A model generated the notes under the pieces. It searched no databases. It was not told where the DNA came from and saw nothing but the letters and a program-made list of their open reading frames with translations. This document shows positions 8,223-17,469 of a stretch of DNA of 64,000 bases, piece after piece. The first letter of the stretch is position 1, and the number at the start of each line of letters is the position of its first letter. The DNA is from DASQFQ01 sp963802905. GTDB lineage: Bacteria; Actinomycetota; Thermoleophilia; Solirubrobacterales; Solirubrobacteraceae. The position numbers and the translations under genes were made by a program. The stretch is from NCBI GenBank assembly GCA_963802905.1, contig CAWDKH010000004.1, positions 372,001-436,000 on the forward strand, read 5' to 3'.

Positions 8223-9572
8223 GTGCACGCCGCCATCGCCGTCGCCCTGATCGCCGCATTCCCCGGTGCGGATCTGACCCAGCTGTCGGACGCGCCGGCG
8301 GGCAACCCGGCGATCTCGCAGGACAAGCGCTTCGGCCGCCTCGTCGCCTTCGAGTCCGGCGGCAACGTCTTCGCCGTCCACCGCGCCGAGCCCTACGGGG
8401 AGAACGGCACGCCGTGGCAGCCCGGCAAGCGCGAGCTCGTCTCGGTCGGGCTCGGCGGCGCGCCTGCCAACGGCCCCTCGAGCGCGCCGGCGGTTGACGG
8501 CACCTCGCGCGTCGCGCCGCACTGCGTCGCGTTCGTCTCCGCCGCCTCGAACCTCGTCCGCGGCGATACCAACGGCAAGCCCGACGCGTTCGTGCGCGAC
8601 CTGCGCAGAGGCGTCACGAAGCGTGTCTCGATCACCAGCCGCGGGCGCCAGTCCAACGGCACCGTGACCGAGGTGGCGGTCGACGGGCTGTGCCGGCGCG
8701 TCGCGTTCGTCTCCGACGCCACCGACCTCGGGCTGCGCAAGACGAAGAACCGGAACTGGAAGAGCGCGGTCACGCGCGCCAACCCGCCCGGCAAGCGCCA
8801 GGTCTACCTGCACCTGTTCGGCGGGAGCACGAGCATCGACCGCGCGATGAAGAAGCTGACCTTCCTCGCCTCCGCGACCGACAAGGGGCGCCCCGGCAAC
8901 GCCGACAGCCACTCGATCGCCTACGCGGTCAACGCCGACCGCCTGACGTTCGCCTCCGACGCCTCGAACCTGTCGTCGAGCGATCGCAACGGCGTCAGCG
9001 ACATCTACCAGCGCTCGATGAGCCGCCGCTACGGCAAGAAGATCAAGGGCCGCAGCGTCCAGTACCTGCGCATGGACACGAAGCTCGTCTCGGTCGGCTC
9101 CAACGGCCTCGCGGGCTCCGGCGCATCGACCCAGCCGGCGAACAACGTCGACGGCAGCATCGTCGCGTTCACCACGACCGCGGGCGACCTCGTGCGCACC
9201 GGCGGCGTCGCGCAGATCGCGAAGGCGGACGTGCCGAGCGGCACCGGGCGGCCGCAGGTCCGGCTCGCCTCGACGACGCCCGGCGGCGCACCCGGCAACG
9301 GCGCGAGCGCCGCACCGAGCCTGACCGCCGCCGGCTCGTGGGTGCTCTTCGAGTCCGACGCCACCGACGTCGGCGTGACCTCGAACCGCCAGCCCGACAC
9401 CAACGGCGTGCGCGACGCGATGCTCGCCACCGAGCCGTCGGGCGATCGCTGGCTGCTCGGCGAGCGGAGCTCGGGCGGGCCGACCACCAACCCGATGACG
9501 AGCCCGCACGGCAACTACGTCGTCTTCGAGCGCGGCGGAACTGTTCACCTGCTGTACGTCGGCGAGAAGTAA
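8223..9572 (+). CDS. secreted TolB/WD40-like beta-propeller protein
   Basis: 449 residues starting at GTG 8223, very close to a TAGCCT -10-like element, so possibly leaderless. A short hydrophobic N-terminus (AAIAVALIAAFPGA) suggests export. At least five repeats share the pattern V-A-F-x-S-D/A-A-x-x-L followed by D-x-N-G-x-x-D (for example SAASNLVRGDTNGKPDAF, SDASNLSSSDRNGVSDIY and SDATDVGVTSNRQPDTNG), typical of PD40/TolB-like blades. Such proteins usually bind ligands or proteins; no catalytic motif is visible. Ten bp separate it from the next propeller gene, so the two are probably one operon. Confidence 0.65.
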   Translation: MHAAIAVALIAAFPGADLTQLSDAPAGNPAISQDKRFGRLVAFESGGNVFAVHRAEPYGENGTPWQPGKRELVSVGLGGAPANGPSSAPAVDGTSRVAPHCVAFVSAASNLVRGDTNGKPDAFVRDLRRGVTKRVSITSRGRQSNGTVTEVAVDGLCRRVAFVSDATDLGLRKTKNRNWKSAVTRANPPGKRQVYLHLFGGSTSIDRAMKKLTFLASATDKGRPGNADSHSIAYAVNADRLTFASDASNLSSSDRNGVSDIYQRSMSRRYGKKIKGRSVQYLRMDTKLVSVGSNGLAGSGASTQPANNVDGSIVAFTTTAGDLVRTGGVAQIAKADVPSGTGRPQVRLASTTPGGAPGNGASAAPSLTAAGSWVLFESDATDVGVTSNRQPDTNGVRDAMLATEPSGDRWLLGERSSGGPTTNPMTSPHGNYVVFERGGTVHLLYVGEK

Positions 9573-9581
9573 AGTCGGCGG

Positions 9582-11363
9582 GTGCGCCGCACCCTCGCAC
9601 TGCTCGTCGTAATCAGCCTGGCCGTGACGGTGGCGCCTGCGGCGGCCGCGAAGCGCGCGAAGTCGCCGCGGCTGAAGGCGTTCACCTCGTGCGCCGGGCT
9701 GATCTCCTACGCGCGCCGGCACGCGCCGCCGCCGCGCCTGCTGCTGCCGCCGCGGCGGGTCCCGAGCGTCCCGATCCAAGGCGGCGGCGAGGACGGCGGC
9801 TCCGGCCCGATCGCCGCGCCGGCACCGGCGCCCGAGAGCGGCAGCACGGCGCCCGACTCCTCGACGACCAACGTGCAGGAGGCGGGGGTCGACGAGCCCG
9901 ACATCGTCAAGACCGACGGCACCACCGTCTTCGCGCTGACCGGCGGGCGGCTGCGCGCGGTCGACGCGCGCTCACCGGTCCCGCGCAAGCTCGACGCGGT
10001 CACGATCCCCGGCTTCGGTGGCGAGCTGCTGATCCAGGGCCGCCGCGCGCTCACCATCTCCAACGGCGGCGCCGGGACGGTGCTGACCGAGATCGACATC
10101 GCCAATCCGGCGGCGATGCGCGTGCTGCGCACGCTCAACATCGACGGCGAGTACGTCAGCGCGCGCCTGCACGGGCACACCGCGCGCGTCGTCGTCTCCT
10201 CGGAGCCACGCGCGCTCGACGTGCCGATCCCCGCGCCGCAGCCGATCCCGGTCGAGGCAACAACCTCCGCGAAGAAGCGCAAGCCGCTGCGCGCCCGTCG
10301 CGCCGGCTGGGTGCCGAACGCGACGCTGCGCAACCGCCGCAGCGGCCGCAAGCGCAAGCGCGCGCTCGTCGCCTGCGACGACGTCCGGCGCACGCCGCGC
10401 TTCACCGGCGCGGGCATGCTGACGGTGGCGACGATCGACCTTGCGGTCGGGCTGCAGAAGCTCGACACCGACTCGGTGATGACCGACGCCGACACCGTCT
10501 ACGCGTCGACGACGAGCCTCTACGTCGCCACCAGCGGCGGCTGGCAGAGCGACGACACCTCGATCCACCGCTTCGACCTCGCGGGCGACGCCGACACCGT
10601 CTACCGCGCGAGCGGCCAGGTGCCCGGCGACCTGCTCAACCAGTTCGCGCTCTCCGAGTACAAGGGCGTGCTGCGCGCCGCGACCACCGAGGGGTTCTCG
10701 GACGACAGCCAGAGCCACGTCACCTCGCTGCAGGCGCGCGCCGGCCGGCTCGAGAAGATCGGGCAGGTCAGCGGCCTCGGGCGCGGCGAGCGGATCTACG
10801 CGGTGCGCTTCATCGAGGACCGCGGCTACGTCGTGACGTTCCGGCAGGTCGACCCGCTCTACACGCTCGACCTCGCCGACCCGGCCCACCCGCGCGTGCG
10901 CGGCGAGCTGAAGATCCTCGGCTACTCGGCCTACCTGCATCCGGTCGGCACCCACGAGCTGCTCGGCATCGGGCAGGACGCGAGCGCGGAGGGCGTGCGC
11001 CAGGGCACGCAGCTCTCGCTGTTCGACGTCGACGACCCCGCGAACCCGAAGCTGCTGCACAAGGTCGCGCTGGGCGAGCTGACCTCGAGCGAGGCCGAGT
11101 ACGACCACCACGCCTTCCTGTGGTGGGAGCCGCTGCGGCTCGCGGTGGTGCCGGTGTCGGACTACGAGGGCGGCGAGCCCGCGCAGGCGATCGGCTTCAA
11201 CGTCGACCGCACGAAGGGCATCGTCGAGACGGGCCGCACGCGCGAGACCGCGGACGTGCTGCGCACGCTGGTGATCGGCCCGCGCCTGTTCACGCTGAGC
11301 GACGAGGGCCTGCACGCGTACGACCTCAAGACGCTCGCGCCCGGGCCGTTCACGTCCTTCTAG
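9582..11363 (+). CDS. secreted beta-propeller domain protein (Beta_propel, PF09826 type)
   Basis: 593 residues from GTG 9582. The signal peptide covers about 1-23 (ends AAAAK). A Pro/Ala linker leads to TTNVQEAGVDEPDIVKTDG, the hallmark of this family, followed by long propeller repeats (VRFIEDRGYVVTFRQVDPLY, YSAYLHPVGTHELLGIG, YDHHAFLWWEPLRLAV). Members are extracellular and calcium-binding in some cases, with no settled biochemical role. A basic insert of about 40 residues (SAKKRKPLRARRAG to RRSGRKRKR) in the second quarter is unusual. Follows the TolB-like gene by 10 bp and precedes the protease by 36 bp. Confidence 0.8.
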   Translation: MRRTLALLVVISLAVTVAPAAAAKRAKSPRLKAFTSCAGLISYARRHAPPPRLLLPPRRVPSVPIQGGGEDGGSGPIAAPAPAPESGSTAPDSSTTNVQEAGVDEPDIVKTDGTTVFALTGGRLRAVDARSPVPRKLDAVTIPGFGGELLIQGRRALTISNGGAGTVLTEIDIANPAAMRVLRTLNIDGEYVSARLHGHTARVVVSSEPRALDVPIPAPQPIPVEATTSAKKRKPLRARRAGWVPNATLRNRRSGRKRKRALVACDDVRRTPRFTGAGMLTVATIDLAVGLQKLDTDSVMTDADTVYASTTSLYVATSGGWQSDDTSIHRFDLAGDADTVYRASGQVPGDLLNQFALSEYKGVLRAATTEGFSDDSQSHVTSLQARAGRLEKIGQVSGLGRGERIYAVRFIEDRGYVVTFRQVDPLYTLDLADPAHPRVRGELKILGYSAYLHPVGTHELLGIGQDASAEGVRQGTQLSLFDVDDPANPKLLHKVALGELTSSEAEYDHHAFLWWEPLRLAVVPVSDYEGGEPAQAIGFNVDRTKGIVETGRTRETADVLRTLVIGPRLFTLSDEGLHAYDLKTLAPGPFTSF

Positions 11364-11399
11364 GCGCAAGTTCCGGCCGGGGGCTGCGTTGCAGTCCCC

Positions 11400-12209
11400 A
11401 TGACCTTCTCCCGCAGACTCTTCACGCTGGCGGCCGCGACCGCCGCCACGCTGGCGCTGACTGCTGCGCCCTCGATGGCCATCGTCGGCGGTTCTGACGC
11501 CGCGGCCGGCGAGTACCCCTCGGTCACCGAGGTCTCGATCGCCAACGCCTTCCTCTGCACGGGCACGCTGATCGCGCCGAACTACGTGCTCACCGCCGGG
11601 CACTGCGGCTCGATCACCGGCGGCACCGGCGTCGCCTCGCCCGCCGCCTTCCCGCCCCAGGCGATCCAGGTCTACATCGGCTCCAACAAGCCCGGCCAGG
11701 GCGAGAACGTCCCGGTCTCGAGCGTCACCGTCGAGCCCAAGTACCTGCTCAACTCGGGCTACGACATCACGCTGCTGAAGCTGTCGCGCAACTCCACCAA
11801 GACGCCGACCAAGGTCGTCGGCGCGGCCGGCGCGGGCATCTGGTCCGCCGGCACGCTCGAGGAGATCGTCGGCTTCGGCACGACGTCGGAGGGCGGCGAC
11901 ACGCCCGACACGCTGCAGAAGGCCAAGGTGCCGATCACGACCGACGCCTACTGCGCGAGCGCCTACGACGACTTCGACGCCACCTCGATGGTGTGCGCCG
12001 GCTACCCGCAGGGCGGCACCGACACCTGCCAGGGCGACTCCGGCGGCCCGATGTTCGGCCGCGACGCCACCGGCGCGCTGAAGGTCGTCGGCGCGACGAG
12101 CTACGGCGAGGGCTGCGCGCGGCCCGGCAAGCCCGGCGTCTACGCCCGCGTGGGCGGCAACGAACTTCGCGAGTGGATCCGCTCGGTGGCGCCTTCGGGC
12201 GTTGACTGA
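11400..12209 (+). CDS. secreted trypsin-like serine protease (S1 family)
   Basis: 269 residues. The signal peptide ends near PSMA (27) and the mature form begins IVGG at 28-31. The catalytic triad is visible: His 68 in LTAGHC, Asp 122 in YDITLLKL and Ser 214 in QGDSGGP. Asp 208 at the base of the specificity pocket (DTCQGDSGG) predicts cleavage after Lys or Arg. Cys pairs match chymotrypsin-fold proteases. The propeptide is minimal, so it may be active on export. It is convergent with the HD-GYP gene and their 3' ends overlap by 70 bp. Confidence 0.92.
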   Translation: MTFSRRLFTLAAATAATLALTAAPSMAIVGGSDAAAGEYPSVTEVSIANAFLCTGTLIAPNYVLTAGHCGSITGGTGVASPAAFPPQAIQVYIGSNKPGQGENVPVSSVTVEPKYLLNSGYDITLLKLSRNSTKTPTKVVGAAGAGIWSAGTLEEIVGFGTTSEGGDTPDTLQKAKVPITTDAYCASAYDDFDATSMVCAGYPQGGTDTCQGDSGGPMFGRDATGALKVVGATSYGEGCARPGKPGVYARVGGNELREWIRSVAPSGVD

Positions 12210-13993
12210 CCGAGTGTGAGGACGCCGACGCCCGGGTCGACTTGGTCATCGCCCTGGGCGTCGGCAAGCTGCAGCAGGTCGGGCTCGAACGACGGGACGA
12301 GCTCCAGGAAGGCATCAACCAGCGCGGGGTCGAAGTGGCGCCCGCGCTGGGCCTTCAGCTCGGCAAGCGTGTCCTCGACCGTCCAGCGGCCCTTGTAGAC
12401 GCGCTTGGAGCGCAGCGCGTCGAAGACGTCGCAGATCGCGGTGATGCGCGCGCCGAGCGGGATCGCCTCGCCCTGCAGCCCCGCGGGGTAGCCGCTGCCG
12501 TCCCAGCGCTCGTGGTGGGTCAGCGCGATCTGCTCGGCCACCTGCAGCAGCGGTGAGCTCGAGCCGGCGAGGATCGAGCCGCCGATCGACGCGTGCGACT
12601 GCATCACCACCCACTCGTCCGCGTCGAGCTTGCCGGGCTTGAGCAGGACGGCGTCGGGGATGCCGATCTTGCCGACGTCGTGCATCGCGCTCGCGTGGCC
12701 GATCAGCTCGGCCTCGTCCTCCGGCAGCCCGACGGCGAGCGCGAGCTTGTGCGTCATGCGGCGGATGCGCTGGATGTGCTCGCCGGTGTCGCCGTCGCGC
12801 GACTCGGCGGCCTGGCTGAGCCGCTGCACGATCTCGAGCTGCGTCTCGCGCAGCTGCGCGGTGCGCTCGCGGACGCGCTCCTCGAGCACGTCGTTGTGCA
12901 TCGCGACCCGGCGCCGCTCGCGCCGCTCGACGATGAACGCGCCGATCATCGTGCTGAGCGTGCCGAGCGTGAGCGCGAGCAGCGGGTAGGTCGCCTCCAC
13001 GATCCAGCCGCGGGCGAACATCGCCTGCACGAAGCACGCGAACGCGATCCCGGCGAGCGGCATCACGAGCGCGGCCTTCAGCCCGCGTGCGCGCAGGTGC
13101 GCGAGCGCGGGCAGCGCGCCGAGCAGCAGCAGCGCCAGCAGGCCGGTCCACGCGGGCGCCTGGCGCAGCGGCATGCCGCGCAGCGCGGTCGAGATCGCGT
13201 TGGCCTGGATCTCCGGGCCCGACATCAGGCGGTCGCTGGCGGTGGGGGTCGAGTGGACGTCCTGCAGCGTCGGGGCGCTGGCGCCGACCACGACGATGCG
13301 GCCGCGCAGGCGGTCGGGGTCGATCCGGCCGGCGATCAGGTCGCTGAAGCTGTAGGTCGGGATCGTCCCGCGCGGGCCCGCGTAGTCGATCCAGGCGCCC
13401 TCGTCGTCGAACGCCTGCACCGGCAGCGGCCGGCCGGTGCTGAGCTCGGCCGCCACCACGGCGACGCTGCGCAGCCCGCCCGAGGAGTACGGGAAGCGAT
13501 GGATGACGCCGCCGCGGTCGGTCTCGAGGTTCGCCGCCGCGGCGTGGGCGCCGGCCGCGCGCACGTTCTCGTCGCCGCCGAGCACGTTGGTGCCGCCGCG
13601 GCCGTCGGTCTCCGTGGTCGCGAGGACGACGTCGTCGGCGCGCGAGATCGCGCGGAACAGCGCCAGGTCCTCGCGCTCGCTGGTCGGCTCGGTGAACTGG
13701 ACGTCGTAGACGATGCGGCGCGCGCCGGCCTTGCGCAGCGCGTCGATCGCGCGCCCGTGCAGCGAGCGCGGGAACGGCCACTGGCGCTCGAGGTCGGAGA
13801 ACGTCACGTCGTCGATGGCGACGACCGCGACCTTCTGGTCGACCTGGGCGCCGCGCGCCTGGAAGCGCATGGCGACGGTCTCGTCCTCGACCCCGTCGAG
13901 GAGGTGCGCGTCCTTGGCGACGAGCGCCAGCGCGAGCGCGATGAGCACCGCGACCAGGATCGCCATCCCGTCTCTGCCCCTGCCCCGGGCCAT
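12140..13993 (-). CDS. CHASE2 sensor - HD-GYP cyclic-di-GMP phosphodiesterase
   Basis: 617 residues from ATG 13993, 4 bp after the stop of the upstream gene. A membrane segment lies at about 10-25, then an extracytoplasmic CHASE2 domain (about 30-280, with VAVVAIDDVTF, WPFPRSLHG and IVVVGASAP), three hydrophobic helices (about 282-355), a coiled coil (360-395) and an HD-GYP domain (400-575). Catalytic residues are visible as HDVGK at 438-442 and HHERWDGSGYP at 493-503, so c-di-GMP hydrolysis is expected. The last 40 residues overlap the protease gene and are poorly conserved looking. It should sense an external cue and lower c-di-GMP; pairing with a secreted partner gene is discussed in findings. 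Confidence 0.9.
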   Translation of the reverse strand: MARGRGRDGMAILVAVLIALALALVAKDAHLLDGVEDETVAMRFQARGAQVDQKVAVVAIDDVTFSDLERQWPFPRSLHGRAIDALRKAGARRIVYDVQFTEPTSEREDLALFRAISRADDVVLATTETDGRGGTNVLGGDENVRAAGAHAAAANLETDRGGVIHRFPYSSGGLRSVAVVAAELSTGRPLPVQAFDDEGAWIDYAGPRGTIPTYSFSDLIAGRIDPDRLRGRIVVVGASAPTLQDVHSTPTASDRLMSGPEIQANAISTALRGMPLRQAPAWTGLLALLLLGALPALAHLRARGLKAALVMPLAGIAFACFVQAMFARGWIVEATYPLLALTLGTLSTMIGAFIVERRERRRVAMHNDVLEERVRERTAQLRETQLEIVQRLSQAAESRDGDTGEHIQRIRRMTHKLALAVGLPEDEAELIGHASAMHDVGKIGIPDAVLLKPGKLDADEWVVMQSHASIGGSILAGSSSPLLQVAEQIALTHHERWDGSGYPAGLQGEAIPLGARITAICDVFDALRSKRVYKGRWTVEDTLAELKAQRGRHFDPALVDAFLELVPSFEPDLLQLADAQGDDQVDPGVGVLTLGQSTPEGATERIHSRSSLPPTRA

Positions 13994-13997
13994 GGCG

Positions 13998-16091
13998 CTA
14001 GCGGTGGTGGCGGTGCCGGGCGAGGTAGGCGTGGCCGGCGCGGACCAGCACGCTGCGCTTGCGATGCAGGTCGCGGACGAGGACCTTGCCCTCGGTGACC
14101 TTGGTCCGCGTGCCGTCGCAGCGGTCGGTGGTGACCCACTTCGTGCCGCGCACGGTGGCGACGCTGTCGCGGCCGTGGGTGCGGAAGCGCGAGTGCTTGT
14201 CCTTGCCCCACAGGCGGCGGACGACGCGGCGCTTGCCGCCCGACTCGTGCGCGACCACCGAGGTGCCGGCGCGAGTGCCGCAGCGGCCGAAGCCACCGCC
14301 GCGCAGGTGCAGGTCGGTCATGCCCTTGCTCTTGCGGCCCTGGCGGATCTGGAAGACGCCGCCCCAGAACGTGCCGTTCTGCGTGCGGCCGTGGGCGTTG
14401 CGCGCGCTCTGCAGGACGATCTTGCCGGCGCGCGCGTCGACCAGCGTGCCGACCGGCAGGTTGGCGCCGGCGGCGAGCGCGCTGTAGCTGCGGGAGCCGG
14501 GGGCCTTGATCCGGATCGAGCCGCTGAGCGGGTGGACGACGACCTGCTTGCCGAGCACCGGCGGGGCGATATCGGCGGCCGGCGCCGGGATGCCCGCGGC
14601 CGGGTTGCCGTTGCCGCCGGCATTGCCGTTGCCGCCTGAGTTGCCGGGCTTCTCCGGCGTCGGCGTCGGGGTCGGGGTGACCGTCGGCACCGGGTCGACC
14701 GCCGGGGCGGGATCGAAGTCGCTGATGCGGCCGAGCTCGTCGGTCCACAGCTCGAGGTCGGGCGAGGCCGTCTCGCCGGCGCCGTTGTTGGCGACCAGGC
14801 GGGCGTGGTAGTGCGAGCTGGGCTCGAGCGGGAGCTCGACGTTCTCGGTCATCGGGTCGGCCTCGTGGCCGGCCGACTGCTCCTCGGTCTCGGTGCCGTA
14901 CTGCTCGTCGGGGCCGTACTCGACGAAGTAGGTCGTGTCCTGCGAGTTGGCGCCGACCGTGGCCTTGATCACGCCGTCGGCGATCGTATGGCGGGCGCCG
15001 ATCGGGATCTCGACGTTGTCGAGCCATAGCTCGGCCGTCGGCCCGAGGTAGACGCGGCCGATCTTGCCGGTCAGGCCGCTCTCGGTGAACCACATGTTGC
15101 CGTCGGGGCCGCGGGTGATGCCGGCGGGAGCGGCGTCGGGCGTGAGATCGATGCCGAGCCCGGTGCCGGCGGTGATCTCCTCGAACTCGTGCTTGCCGAT
15201 GTCCATGCGGCCGATGCGGCCCGGGCTGCCGGCGCCCGTGAACCACAGCATGCCCTTGTTGCCCTCGGCGAGGCCGGCGGGGGCGGAATCAGCGGTCAAG
15301 CCGGTGCGGTACTCCTTGATGTTGCCGTCGGTCTTGATGCGTCCGATTGCAGCCGGGTTGTCGGACTCGGTGAAGTAGAGCTTGTTGTCCGAGGCGGTGA
15401 CGATCTGGTTCGGGGTGCCGGTGAGACCGGTCGACCAGAAGCACGGGTCATTGGGGTTCGAGGGGCTGAAGCTCTCGATCTTGTCGCCGCCGGGCGAGGC
15501 GATCGTGACCCACAACTGGCCGTCGGGTCCGCTCGTGATGTCGTTGAGCGTGTCGCTCCCGGACAGGCCGGCGTTGAACTCGTCGATGTCGCCGTCCGGC
15601 GTGATGCGGCCGATCTTGGTCGCGCCGCGCTCGATGAACCACAGGTTGCCGTCCGAGCCGGTGGTGATGGCGGTCGGGTCGGCGCCGGCCGACAGCCAGT
15701 ACTCGGTGACGTCGCCGCTGGTCGGGTCGAGGCTGGCGACGCCGTCGGCGGTGACCCCCTGCTCCGTGAACCAGAGCTTGCCGTCGGGGCCCTCGGTGAT
15801 GCCCTTGGGCGTCATCAGCAGCGAGAAGCCGGAGGTGAGGCCGGCGGTGTACTCGGTGATCGTGCCGCTGGTGGTGATCTTGCCGATCCCCGGCAGCACG
15901 CCCTCTTCCGTGAACCAGAGGTTGCCGTCGGGTCCCGCGGTGATGTCGCCGGGCGCGTTGGCGAGCGTCAGCGGGGCGAACTCGGTGATGCGCGGCGTCG
16001 GGGTGATCGACGAGGCGCTCGCGGGCAGCGCGAGGACCGCCACGAGCGAAGCGAGCGTGGCGAGCGAACGACGGGAGACCCTCCGAGACAC
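13998..16091 (-). CDS. secreted Vgb-like (virginiamycin B lyase-type) propeller with FecR-like C-terminal domain
   Basis: 697 residues if the GTG at 16091 is used, which places a clean signal peptide (VSRRVSRRSLATLASL, cleavage after PASA) at the start; an in-frame ATG at 16169 adds 26 residues. The N-terminal 350 residues hold about seven repeats of the form I-T-x-G-P-D-G-x-L-W-F-T-E, the virginiamycin B lyase/SMP-30-like propeller. A fibronectin-like segment follows (about 370-450), then a Thr/Pro then Gly/Asn linker, then a C-terminal domain with LPVGTLVDARAGKIVLQSA that resembles FecR-type beta domains, ending in a very basic tail. Enzyme activity on streptogramins is not implied. It is coupled to the CHASE2-HD-GYP gene. 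Confidence 0.75.
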   Translation of the reverse strand: MSRRVSRRSLATLASLVAVLALPASASSITPTPRITEFAPLTLANAPGDITAGPDGNLWFTEEGVLPGIGKITTSGTITEYTAGLTSGFSLLMTPKGITEGPDGKLWFTEQGVTADGVASLDPTSGDVTEYWLSAGADPTAITTGSDGNLWFIERGATKIGRITPDGDIDEFNAGLSGSDTLNDITSGPDGQLWVTIASPGGDKIESFSPSNPNDPCFWSTGLTGTPNQIVTASDNKLYFTESDNPAAIGRIKTDGNIKEYRTGLTADSAPAGLAEGNKGMLWFTGAGSPGRIGRMDIGKHEFEEITAGTGLGIDLTPDAAPAGITRGPDGNMWFTESGLTGKIGRVYLGPTAELWLDNVEIPIGARHTIADGVIKATVGANSQDTTYFVEYGPDEQYGTETEEQSAGHEADPMTENVELPLEPSSHYHARLVANNGAGETASPDLELWTDELGRISDFDPAPAVDPVPTVTPTPTPTPEKPGNSGGNGNAGGNGNPAAGIPAPAADIAPPVLGKQVVVHPLSGSIRIKAPGSRSYSALAAGANLPVGTLVDARAGKIVLQSARNAHGRTQNGTFWGGVFQIRQGRKSKGMTDLHLRGGGFGRCGTRAGTSVVAHESGGKRRVVRRLWGKDKHSRFRTHGRDSVATVRGTKWVTTDRCDGTRTKVTEGKVLVRDLHRKRSVLVRAGHAYLARHRHHR

Positions 16092-16271
16092 CGGATACTT
16101 GTCGGCCGCGCTGCGCCGCGGCTTGACGAAAGTGGCCGCATGTCTGAGCCCTGCTACCGTGCAGGGCATGGGTGGCGCCGCTGCCCGTGAGGTTTGAGCC
16201 TTTGAGTGCGCTCCGCGTGGTCCGGGTCTTTTCGAATCTCCCGTATCACCATTGTTAGGAGCAGCACCGAT

Positions 16272-17463
16272 ATGTCTTCCCGAACGTTCGCCGATCTCGG
16301 CGTGTCGTCAGCCGCTACGAGCGCCCTTGTGCGCCGCGGCATCACCGAACCCTTCGCCGTCCAGAAGCTCGTCATCCCCGACGCGCTGGAGGGCCACGAC
16401 GTCCTCGCCGAGTCGCCCACCGGCTCCGGCAAGACGCTCGCCTTCGTTCTGCCGATCCTCGAGCGCCTGAGCTCGAGCGACCAGCGCCCCGCCGCGCTCG
16501 TGCTCGCCCCGACGCGCGAGCTCGCCGGCCAGATCGTCGACGACGCCCGCGACGTCGCCGAGGCCCACGGCCTCACCGTCGCCGCCGTCTACGGCGGCGT
16601 GGGCATCGAGCGCCAGGCGAAGCTCGCCCGCCGCGCCCACCTGCTCGTCGCGACCCCCGGTCGCCTGCTCGACCTCATGCAGCGCGGCGACATCAACCTC
16701 AGCCGCATCCGGATCCTCGTCCTCGACGAGGCCGACCGCATGATGGACATGGGCTTCCGCCCCGACCTCGAGCGCATCGTCAAGCAGACGCCGACCGACC
16801 GCCAGACGCTGCTGTTCTCCGCCACGCTCGCCGGCGCCCCCGGCGACCTGGCCCGCGAGTACACGCGCAACGCGCGGCGCCACACGCACACGCCGACCGC
16901 GCGCAAGTCCGCGCAGGTCGAGCACCGCTTCGTCAAGGTCCTCCACGAGGCCAAGCTCGAGACGCTCGTGCAGGAGCTCGAAGGCAAGCGCGACCTCGCG
17001 CTCGTCTTCGTCCGCACCAAGCGCGGCGCCGACCGCCTCGTCAAGCGCCTGCGCGCCCGCGGCGTCGACTCGATGGCGATCCACGGCAACAAGACGCAGA
17101 ACCAGCGCGAGCGCGCGCTCGCCGCGTTCGAGCGCTGGGACGTCGACGTGCTGATCGCGACCGACGTCGCCGCCCGCGGCATCGACGTCGCCGACGTCAG
17201 CCACGTCATCAACTTCGACGCCCCCGAGGACCAGGACGGCTACGTGCACCGCACGGGCCGCACCGGCCGCGCGGGCCGCGACGGCGTCGCCATCACGTTC
17301 GTCCTGGGCGACCAGGCGCGCGAGATGGGCACGATCGCCAAGCGCCTCGGCCTGGAGTTCCCGGCGCACACCAGCGCGGAGAACGGCCACGCGCCGGCGC
17401 GCACGCGGCGGCGGTGGCGGGAACCGCAACCGCGGCGGCCGTCAGCGCAACAACCGCCGCTAG
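16272..17463 (+). CDS. DEAD-box ATP-dependent RNA helicase (C-terminal tail frameshifted)
   Basis: ATG 16272 follows an AGGAG site 10 bases upstream. All helicase motifs are visible: Q-motif region (FAVQKLVIP), ATPase A motif SPTGSGKT, PTRELA, TPGRL, DEAD in VLDEADRMMDMGF, SAT, VFVRTK, ATDVAARGID and HRTGRTGRAG. In the raw frame the protein runs to 17486 with an odd Pro-rich end; removing one base near 17405 gives a Gly/Arg/Asn-rich tail (GGGNRNRGGRQRNNRR) stopping at 17463, which is the usual RNA-binding tail and removes the overlap with the convergent gene. It unwinds RNA in ribosome assembly or at low temperature, as generally known for the family. Confidence 0.93.
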
Positions 17464-17469
17464 CGGCGC

